From: Bifidobacterium aquikefiri | Lineage (GTDB): Bacteria > Actinomycetota > Actinomycetes > Actinomycetales > Bifidobacteriaceae | Length of the DNA stretch: 64,000 nt | Assembly: GCF_002259795.1 (NCBI RefSeq) | Contig: NZ_MWXA01000003.1 | Coordinates: forward strand, 186,001 to 250,000 | Reading direction: 5' to 3' | Part shown: positions 9,985 to 16,099 of the stretch, in pieces | How the letters are laid out: each line of letters starts with the position of its first letter | How positions within the stretch are numbered: the stretch's first letter is position 1 | Notes under the pieces: model-generated | The model's database searches: none | Seen by the model: the letters and a program-made list of their open reading frames with translations, nothing else | Told to the model about the DNA's origin: nothing | Position numbers and translations under genes: made by a program

Positions 9985-10114
9985 ACTCGCAAGTGTATGA
10001 ATTTAGCGTGACAAAGGCATCATTGCCTGTAGAAGTGACGTTGTACGCGAATATTCATGTAAATCCACGCACACTTTATCCTGTTCCTCTCGCCGATTGA
10101 GACCTGCAACCTTC

Positions 10115-10220
10115 ATTGTGAACTTCGAGAAGTACATACACCTGCAATCGATGGGAATCAGACCATATTGAACCGAATATGACCCTCGCTCGCGTCCTTA
10201 TACTTGGTGAAGTTCACAAT
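10115..10220. repeat. Copy A of a ~100-bp element with terminal inverted repeats
   Basis: The element begins ATTGTGAACTTC and ends with the exact complement GAAGTTCACAAT. Imperfect pairing continues inward (GAGAAGTACATAC against GTATAAG on the opposite strand). A second copy lies at 15324-15418, sharing both termini and subterminal bases but with a diverged centre. It sits ten bases after the stop of the family-5 binding protein and upstream of valS. No clear target-site duplication was seen. It could be a MITE-like element, a structured RNA or a 3' processing element. Confidence 0.65.
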
Positions 10221-10230
10221 GAGCACAGCA

Positions 10231-11850
10231 TCATCGCGCGGAGCCGATGCCTCGCAATGGAAAGTACTCGGCGGTTGAATTCGATGGCACATTTGTGACG
10301 GTGTGATTATATGCAGTTACCGGTGTTGAAACATAAAGCCAGTCGACAGGGGATTGCGTTGATACTGTTGAGGCATATGCGGCGATGCTCTTGCGATATT
10401 CTGTGTCATTCCTCGATGCCTTGACGCTTTTCCACTCGCTCTGTGCATCGGGGCTGTCATATCCGCTCAGTGAGGTGGGGTCTGCAAATGTGGCTGCATC
10501 CGCTGCACCCGTCATTGGTGCCAGAGTCATGTCAAAAGCATGCTGTGATTCGACCGTTTTCTTCCAATCCGCATCGCTGACCGTCGTAACCGTTACCGGA
10601 ACTCCACCCGCAGCCAGTTGCGTCTTGACCAATTCGCCGATGGCAGAGCCATAGGATTGCGGATATATGAATCGCAGACTTCCGTTGTAATAGCTTGGAG
10701 GGAAGTAATAGGCCATCTGAGCGCCCTTGGCGGTGTTATGTGGGTGCAGTCCGGTTAAATCCTCGTATCCCTCGTCAAGTGGTGAGAGAGGACCGCCAAT
10801 TGCCGTTGCAGTGCCGTTTTGCGTTGCCACTATGGCGGCGTGATCAAGCATGTAGCGAATTGCTTCACGGAAGCGCTGATCAGACAGTACGGAATCCGTA
10901 CGAGCATTGAACACCAGAGCCAGTGTGTCGCTGCTCTTGCCGGTGACCAGTGAGATTTTCGAAGCCTTCGCATCATTGCTTGCCTTGGCCATCGAAGCGG
11001 GTGCCAACGGCGTGGCAATGTCTACGCTCTTGCTTTGCAGGGCGTCCACCATGGCGGCAGCATCCGAGAAGTATGTGAAGGTTGCCTGTGTGACTGCCGT
11101 AGGCTGAGCGCCCCAATACTTCGTGTTAAGCGTGAGTTGGAGCTTCGTGCCAGGCTTCCAGCTGCTCACGGTGTAGGGTCCTGATCCGAGAGCCTGAGTC
11201 GCATAATTGATGTTCGCGTCCTTGTCGTAAACGATGCCGGCACGCCCATACAAGTGCCGCAGCAGCAGAGGATCCGGGCTGGTAAGCCGTATCGTGACCG
11301 TTGATGCATTCGAATTTGAGACTTCGGCCACATTGGCAAGAGCGTTTGCATCGACGAGCTTATTGGTGATGATCTGCTTCAGGGACCAGACAACATCAGC
11401 AGCATCGAGAGCATCGCCATTGGAGAAGTGCATTCCCGAATTGAGATAGAAGGTGTAGCTGCGACCATCAGGGGAGATGACCCAGGATTTTGCGATGCCG
11501 GCTGCTGGAGTACCTGAGGAATCCTGAGAAACCAGCGTTTCATAGACATTGTTCAGCAGAGCCTGCTCAATGCCTTTCCCTGAGTCTTTTCGCAGGTCCA
11601 AGGATTGAGGTGCCGATGTGCTGGCGATGGAGATTGCCTTGGTGGGCATTGAAATCGTGTGTTCGAAAACCTCACCTTTACGGTTGTACAGCAGCCAGCC
11701 GCCCCAGCAGACACCGCCGAGAATCACAACGATGACAAGAAAAATGACGAATGAGATGAAACCGTTCCTGTGATGGGAACCCCCTTGCAGGGCATCATAG
11801 GAACGAATGCCATTATGGTCTGGTCCGTGGTCTTCCCGGTGGCTGCTCAT
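10231..11850 (-). CDS. Membrane-anchored ABC transporter substrate-binding protein, family 5
   Basis: An extracytoplasmic solute-binding protein of the oligopeptide/nickel type (SBP_bac_5). A His-rich cytoplasmic start of ~30 residues precedes one hydrophobic segment (FVIFLVIVVILGGVCWGGW). The binding domain shows LNNVYETLVSQDSSG, AKSWVISPDGRSYTFYLNSGMHFSNGD and LGSGPYTVSSWKPG. No lipobox precedes the cysteine in the hydrophobic segment, so it is probably a membrane anchor. The ATG at 11850 overlaps the nth stop (ATGA), suggesting translational coupling. The frame stays open further upstream only inside nth. No permease or ATPase gene is next to it, so it is either an orphan receptor or works with a distant transporter. 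Confidence 0.82.
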   Translation of the reverse strand: MSSHREDHGPDHNGIRSYDALQGGSHHRNGFISFVIFLVIVVILGGVCWGGWLLYNRKGEVFEHTISMPTKAISIASTSAPQSLDLRKDSGKGIEQALLNNVYETLVSQDSSGTPAAGIAKSWVISPDGRSYTFYLNSGMHFSNGDALDAADVVWSLKQIITNKLVDANALANVAEVSNSNASTVTIRLTSPDPLLLRHLYGRAGIVYDKDANINYATQALGSGPYTVSSWKPGTKLQLTLNTKYWGAQPTAVTQATFTYFSDAAAMVDALQSKSVDIATPLAPASMAKASNDAKASKISLVTGKSSDTLALVFNARTDSVLSDQRFREAIRYMLDHAAIVATQNGTATAIGGPLSPLDEGYEDLTGLHPHNTAKGAQMAYYFPPSYYNGSLRFIYPQSYGSAIGELVKTQLAAGGVPVTVTTVSDADWKKTVESQHAFDMTLAPMTGAADAATFADPTSLSGYDSPDAQSEWKSVKASRNDTEYRKSIAAYASTVSTQSPVDWLYVSTPVTAYNHTVTNVPSNSTAEYFPLRGIGSAR

Positions 11851-12524
11851 ACCGCCGAGTGTATACCAGATGCGGCATCGAGAGCGGCCTGCATCAGGCA
11901 TTCGCGGCAATCCTTGCTGCGGGCGGTGCAATATTCCCTTCCGAAATATATCAGTCTATGAGAGAGCACTGTCCACTCTTCAGGGTGGAAATATGACGTT
12001 ATCTCTCGTTCCACATGCACAGGATCGGGATGCTTCGAGCGCCAGTCGGTTCTCCAGCGCAGACGTCCGGTGACACGCATGACGTGAGTGTCAACAGGGA
12101 ATCCAGGGATGCCAAAGGCATTGCCCAAAACGACGTTGGCTGTTTTTCTCCCGACACCGGGAAGTGTGACCAATTGATCCATCACTGGAGGAACTTTGCC
12201 GTCAAATTTCGTGGTGAGAGCGCTGCCAAGACCTATCAGATGACGCGCCTTCGAGCGGAAGAAACCGAGTGAGTGAATGATATCTTCCAATGCTTCTGGA
12301 TTGGCCGACGCAAGTGCCTCAGGTGTTGGGTACCGCCGGAACAGCGTTGGCGTCACCTTGTTGACACCGATATCAGTGGTCTGGGCGCTGAGGACCGTTG
12401 CAACGACGAGTTGGAATGGGGAATCGAAATTGAGGCTGCAATGCGCATTCGGATACAACTTCGTGAGTATGTCATAATCCGAATGGATGCGTTCACTACG
12501 CTGTTGCCGAGTCTCCCTTGCCAA
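11847..12524 (-). CDS. nth: Endonuclease III (DNA glycosylase/AP lyase) lacking the fourth Fe-S cysteine
   Basis: A base-excision repair enzyme for oxidised pyrimidines. The helix-hairpin-helix LPGVGRKTANVVLG carries the catalytic Lys127, and FPVDTHVMRVTGRL carries the catalytic Asp145. The family's [4Fe-4S] motif is C-x6-C-x2-C-x5-C. Here Cys199, Cys206 and Cys209 are present but the fourth position (215) is leucine, and the protein stops ten residues later. The start is TTG at 12524; a stop codon lies in frame 18 bases upstream. It sits 33 bp after a GlnR-like regulator and its last four bases overlap the next gene. Confidence 0.93.
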   Translation of the reverse strand: MARETRQQRSERIHSDYDILTKLYPNAHCSLNFDSPFQLVVATVLSAQTTDIGVNKVTPTLFRRYPTPEALASANPEALEDIIHSLGFFRSKARHLIGLGSALTTKFDGKVPPVMDQLVTLPGVGRKTANVVLGNAFGIPGFPVDTHVMRVTGRLRWRTDWRSKHPDPVHVEREITSYFHPEEWTVLSHRLIYFGREYCTARSKDCRECLMQAALDAASGIHSAV

Positions 12525-12557
12525 ACTCCGTGCCGTCCTTGCCTAGAAAAAAATATT

Positions 12558-13319
12558 TCACTGCTCCGAATGACTTGATTTCTTTGCCTGCTCCTGAGCC
12601 TGTGCCTCGCGCTCGCTGCCCTCTGGAGGATCAAAGCGATAGCCAACGTTGCGGACGGTGCCAATAAGGTGTTCGTATTCGCCGCCCAGCTTGGCACGCA
12701 GTCTTCTGATATGTACATCAACCGTGCGAGTGCCGCCGTAGTAGTCATACCCCCATACTTCCTGCAGGAGCTGGGCACGGGTGAAGACCCTTCCTGGGTG
12801 CTGGACCAGGTATTTCAGCAGTTCGAATTCCTTGTATGCCAGGTCGATTGGACGTCCGAAGAGGCTTGCTGTGTAGCCGTTGGTATCCACGATGAGTTCA
12901 CCGGAACGGATCTGCCCGTCGTCATTATGCGAGCTGACCTGCTGAGATTTGGCCCTTACCGGATCATAACCTGTGCTGTGCTCCGATATGATGCGCAGCC
13001 TTGCCTCAACCTCGGCAGGGGATGCGGAATTCACAATCACATCGGCAATGCCCCACGAGGAATTGACCACCGTGAAGCCACCTTCGGTAAGGATAAGCAG
13101 CACCGGTGTGGATAGGCCTGAGGCTCTGATGAGATTGCATAGGGTCTTTGCTGTTGCGAGATCGTCTCGAGCATCGAGAAAAAGTATGGTGTTCTCTGGC
13201 ATCTTCACCAACGATGCGGCATCCATCGGCAACACACGAACGCGATGGGAGAGCAAGGCAAGCGAAGGGAGCACGGACGCAGGATCTGCTGCAAACGTCA
13301 TCAGCGTCAAGTCGGTCAC
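12558..13319 (-). CDS. GlnR-like orphan response regulator, winged-helix
   Basis: A 253-residue two-domain regulator. The N-terminal half resembles an atypical receiver (LPSLALLSHRVRVLP, ILFLDARDDLATAKTLCNLI, VLLILTEGG). The C-terminal half is an OmpR/PhoB winged helix (LAYKEFELLKYLVQHPGRV, LLQEVWGYDYYGGTRTVDVHIRRLR, VRNVGYRFDPP). This matches actinobacterial GlnR, a nitrogen regulator that works without a paired histidine kinase. The regulon here is unknown. I chose GTG at 13319 because AAGGGGA lies six bases upstream; the open frame extends 17 codons further to 13370 but without a better site. No sensor kinase is adjacent. Downstream are nth and the binding protein on the same strand. Confidence 0.85.
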   Translation of the reverse strand: MTDLTLMTFAADPASVLPSLALLSHRVRVLPMDAASLVKMPENTILFLDARDDLATAKTLCNLIRASGLSTPVLLILTEGGFTVVNSSWGIADVIVNSASPAEVEARLRIISEHSTGYDPVRAKSQQVSSHNDDGQIRSGELIVDTNGYTASLFGRPIDLAYKEFELLKYLVQHPGRVFTRAQLLQEVWGYDYYGGTRTVDVHIRRLRAKLGGEYEHLIGTVRNVGYRFDPPEGSEREAQAQEQAKKSSHSEQ

Positions 13320-13453
13320 GTTGGTTCCCCTTAGTATGTAAGAACTGCCATTCTTGATGAAGCAGTTCAATTGTACAGTCTTGAGAAACCTGTGGATGAT
13401 GCCCCGTTCACGATACGTTCATTTTCTCGTGGCCTGGAGTTCTCATAAGGTTT

Positions 13454-13469
13454 CTTGTATTTGTACAAG
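13454..13469. promoter_or_regulatory. Palindrome in the divergent gap of the GlnR-like gene
   Basis: CTTGTA-TTTG-TACAAG (6-4-6) lies between the divergent GlnR-like gene and the membrane protein gene. It is a candidate operator for either; no consensus was matched. Confidence 0.3.
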
Positions 13470-13579
13470 CCCTTGTGGACAGTTCACGCTACATTGTTAC
13501 ACAGGGAAAGGTCTGAGCTCCAGGGGCATTCGCCTGGGAGCCATCGCCCGTGATTGCAAGGAATGTTGAGGCTAACACC

Positions 13580-14371
13580 ATGGTAGATGACAAGATGCAG
13601 ATAAGTGAGCAGAGCAAGGCTTCTGCCGCCTCTCTCTGGTCAAGAATAGCGAAGGCGTTGACTGGCAAGGTTGCTGGTGTGCAGCTCGCCTTCTATTTCG
13701 TGATGCTGCTGGGAACCAGCGCATGCACCTTGTTGTCGTCGGGATCGGTGGCTGTGATCTGGAGCTTGGTTGCTGGATTGGCCATGCTTGTTGTGTTCAT
13801 TCTATTGTGGCCATTCAAGACTTCGAATGCCGAAGGGGCTGATCTTGCAGTCGAGTGGACTGGTCGAATCGTTGCTGGTATTGCCGGAGTGCTTTCGCTT
13901 GTGTTTTCTGCCGTGCAGCTGAGGTCTCTTCTTGCTCCGGCCGTCATTGGCGGGCGGGCGAGATATCTGCTGCCATGGGCTGCAGCCTTTGCCATTCTTG
14001 TGACGGTGCTCGTCATCATTGGATTTGCTCTGCAGATGGCAAGGCGCAAGCGAACTCACCTTATCCGTTCACTTTCGGAAAGCATTTTTGGCGCAGTCGC
14101 ATGTACCGCTGCTGGCGGATGGCCATTCTTCGCCTTCCTGACGCGAATGGTTGCAGACGGTTATCAGAGTCGTTTTGCAATGGCTTTGGTCATGGTGACG
14201 ATTCTTGCATTGGTCATGCTGACCGCAATCGGCGTTGCAGCGACCCTGTGGTGGCGCGATATCAGGGCGGATGAACCAGGATCCTGGTTCGGAGTCGCGA
14301 TGTTACCAGTCATGTTCGCTGGAATGGTTTTTTATCTCTTGAGCATTTGCGTGTTCTATCTGCTGTTCTGA
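13580..14371 (+). CDS. Polytopic membrane protein of unknown function
   Basis: I do not recognise this 263-residue protein. After a polar start it has six or seven hydrophobic segments: QLAFYFVMLLGTSACTLL, VIWSLVAGLAMLVVFILL, IVAGIAGVLSLVFS, AAAFAILVTVLVIIGFAL, AVACTAAGGWPFFAF, MALVMVTILALVMLTAIG, and MLPVMFAGMVFYLLSICVF. A basic loop (MARRKRTHLIRS) lies between. No transporter or enzyme motif was seen. The ATG at 13580 is preferred because GAGG lies about nine bases upstream; a GTG at 13550 is also in frame. It is divergent from the GlnR-like gene and convergent with mntP. Confidence 0.75.
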   Translation: MVDDKMQISEQSKASAASLWSRIAKALTGKVAGVQLAFYFVMLLGTSACTLLSSGSVAVIWSLVAGLAMLVVFILLWPFKTSNAEGADLAVEWTGRIVAGIAGVLSLVFSAVQLRSLLAPAVIGGRARYLLPWAAAFAILVTVLVIIGFALQMARRKRTHLIRSLSESIFGAVACTAAGGWPFFAFLTRMVADGYQSRFAMALVMVTILALVMLTAIGVAATLWWRDIRADEPGSWFGVAMLPVMFAGMVFYLLSICVFYLLF

Positions 14372-14390
14372 GTCATGCGAATGGGTATCG

Positions 14391-14416
14391 ATGTGCAGTA
14401 TTGATGTGTAGTATTC
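14391..14416. repeat. Two tandem 13-bp units
   Basis: ATGTGCAGTATTG is followed by ATGTGTAGTATTC, with two mismatches, just after the membrane protein gene. It resembles the other short tandem duplications in this window. Confidence 0.6.
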
Positions 14417-14515
14417 ATGTGAAAGGCATGACACACAGAGGCGAGGTACATGTTGCTCACCTCATGCACATGCTTGTCAGCAAAGGTCTGAGACCGTGGG
14501 GTTGTTTTGGGACTC

Positions 14516-15121
14516 CTAGAAGAGCATTGATCGAAGTACTTCAAAGAACCCTAGGTGATCCAGCAGTATTTCAAGACCGAGCAGGATCAGCACGCTACCG
14601 CCGCAAATTTGTGCGGGTTTGCGCCAGCGTGAACCAAAGACATTTCCAATCTGTAGACCTGCAACGGACATGGCGGCTGTCATGATGCCGATACTGATTA
14701 TTATTGGCCAAATTCCCTCGGAAACCACTGAGATGCCGATGCCAACGGCAAAGGCGTCGATACTTGTGGCTACGGCAAGTGGCAGCATTGAACGCCAGCC
14801 GAATGAGGATGCAACCTTGTGACTCTCGTCGCTCTGATCTGCAAGACCTTCACGGATCATGTTCACACCCAAGGCCGAGAGCAAGCCAAAGATGATCCAG
14901 TGATCGAAGGAGGTGATGTAGGTGCGGAAACCTGCTGCAGCAAAGTATCCAAATAGGGGAAAGAGCGCTTGGAATCCGCCCAGCCACAATGCGATGGTGA
15001 GGCATTGGCGCGCTGTAGTGCGTCGGATGCTCAGTCCCTTGCTAATTGATACAGCAAAGGCATCCATTGAGACACCTAATGAAATCGCAAGCATTTCAAA
15101 TAACACGATAACTCCATTCAC
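14516..15121 (-). CDS. mntP: Manganese efflux pump MntP
   Basis: A 201-residue, six-transmembrane manganese exporter of the MntP family. The duplicated signature with membrane acidic residues is clear: GVSMDAFAVSISKG near the N-terminus and ATSIDAFAVGIGI in the second half. LWLGGFQALFPLFGYF lies between. MntP protects cells from excess Mn2+. It is convergent with the upstream membrane protein gene and stands alone. A strong palindrome 116 bp upstream (15237-15257) may be its metal-responsive operator. I looked for the yybP-ykoY manganese riboswitch in the leader and could not support it. Confidence 0.93.
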   Translation of the reverse strand: MNGVIVLFEMLAISLGVSMDAFAVSISKGLSIRRTTARQCLTIALWLGGFQALFPLFGYFAAAGFRTYITSFDHWIIFGLLSALGVNMIREGLADQSDESHKVASSFGWRSMLPLAVATSIDAFAVGIGISVVSEGIWPIIISIGIMTAAMSVAGLQIGNVFGSRWRKPAQICGGSVLILLGLEILLDHLGFFEVLRSMLF

Positions 15122-15236
15122 ATATTGAATTAGGTATTAAAACGTTGCTAGCTGCATTGGTTTGTAAGCTGTGTGGATTTAATACTTTTGATTGGTGCTG
15201 TGACCAACCACTTGTGAATGGAACAGTAATAGCCAC

Positions 15237-15257
15237 TTAGCCTTACTGCAAGGCTAA
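15237..15257. promoter_or_regulatory. Palindrome upstream of mntP, possible metal-regulator operator
   Basis: TTAGCCTT and AAGGCTAA form perfect 8-bp arms around a 5-base centre. The TTAG...CTAA ends recall DtxR/IdeR/MntR-type boxes. The position, 116 bp before mntP, is compatible with control of its promoter. A second weaker TTGGT...ACCAA palindrome lies at 15192-15207. The assignment is inference. Confidence 0.4.
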
Positions 15258-15323
15258 AAATGACTACCCCTTGCCGCCTGAATGTTCGACCCATCAAGCT
15301 TGAATTTCGCATGTACTTGATTC

Positions 15324-15418
15324 ATTGTGAACTTCGAAAGATATATACAGTCGTACAAGGCCGAAATGGTCGTCATTTTGATGAAGAACCGTGTTCTATA
15401 CTTTCGGAAGTTCACAAT
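15324..15418. repeat. Copy B of the ~100-bp element with terminal inverted repeats
   Basis: It begins ATTGTGAACTTC and ends GAAGTTCACAAT like copy A at 10115-10220. It also shares inner bases (GAAAG...TATATACAG at the left, TTCTATACTTTC at the right). The right end abuts the 23-bp hairpin downstream of ppa. The centre differs from copy A. Confidence 0.65.
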
Positions 15419-15468
15419 AAACGTTTGGGGTCTGCGAAATATCAGTTTCGCAGACCCCAAACGTTTAT
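15417..15468. terminator. 23-bp perfect inverted repeat downstream of ppa
   Basis: The arms 15417-15439 and 15446-15468 are exact complements over 23 bp, around the loop TATCAG, 24 bases after the ppa stop. It lacks a proper T-tract on either strand. A 3' terminator or RNA stabiliser for ppa is the likeliest role. Confidence 0.6.
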
Positions 15469-15491
15469 GACACTAATAATTTCTGAAGAAA

Positions 15492-15986
15492 TTACTTTTC
15501 TGAATCGGCCAGACGCTCCACGGAAGCAGCAATCTGCTTTTCTGCCTCTTCGGCATTCGTCCAGTAATCTCCGGGCTGAACTTCCTTGCCTGGCTCAAGA
15601 GCCTTGTACTGCTCGAAGAAATGCTTGATCTCTGCCTTGTGGAATTCGGAAACGTCGTCAACGTCCTTGATGCTGTCGAAGCGGACATCGGCAGGTACGC
15701 ACAACACCTTGTCGTCACCGCCGGCCTCATCAACCATGTGGTACAGACCGACTGCTCGACATTCCACAACGCATCCCGGAAAGACGGAATCGGGAATCAT
15801 GACCAGGGCATCCAAAGGATCGCCGTCTTCGCCCAATGTGCCGTCTATGTATCCGTAATCATCCGGATATCCCATGGAAGTGAAAAGTGTGCGATCCAGC
15901 TTGATACGGCCAGTCTCATGATCCACTTCGTACTTGTTGCGTGACCCGCGTGGGATCTCGACAACCACTTCAAATGTTGATGCCAT
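15492..15986 (-). CDS. ppa: Inorganic pyrophosphatase (family I)
   Basis: A soluble, Mg2+-dependent pyrophosphatase that hydrolyses PPi and pulls biosynthetic reactions forward. Its 164 residues carry the family signature [11 protein letters not shown], the N-terminal [12 protein letters not shown], and the active-site region [13 protein letters not shown] (with F in place of the first Y). The start is ATG at 15986 after GGAGAC. The gene stands alone between glgE and mntP, all on the minus strand, and ends before a very stable hairpin. Confidence 0.96.
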   Translation of the reverse strand: MASTFEVVVEIPRGSRNKYEVDHETGRIKLDRTLFTSMGYPDDYGYIDGTLGEDGDPLDALVMIPDSVFPGCVVECRAVGLYHMVDEAGGDDKVLCVPADVRFDSIKDVDDVSEFHKAEIKHFFEQYKALEPGKEVQPGDYWTNAEEAEKQIAASVERLADSEK

Positions 15987-16099
15987 GTCGTCTCCTTGTC
16001 TGACGTGCTATGTGACGTTTCAACCCTTGAGCATAATGCTCTGACGCCACCACATTACCCGTAGCCCACGAAAGCTGGATCGTGGGCAAGGCTCTCGGA

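Noticed and set aside
9985-10230. T-box leader upstream of valS
   Set aside because: No T-box core or terminator/antiterminator pair was seen; the structure present is the inverted-repeat element that also occurs at 15324, away from any synthetase gene.
11847-11931. Frameshift joining nth to the binding-protein frame to restore the fourth cysteine
   Set aside because: A +1 shift would give C-x7-C rather than C-x5-C spacing and would fuse nth to an unrelated protein; the clean ATGA overlap supports two genes.
15122-15300. yybP-ykoY manganese riboswitch upstream of mntP
   Set aside because: GGGGTAGT on the minus strand near 15275 loosely recalls the GGGGAGUAG loop, but the paired second loop and the closing 3' strand could not be found.
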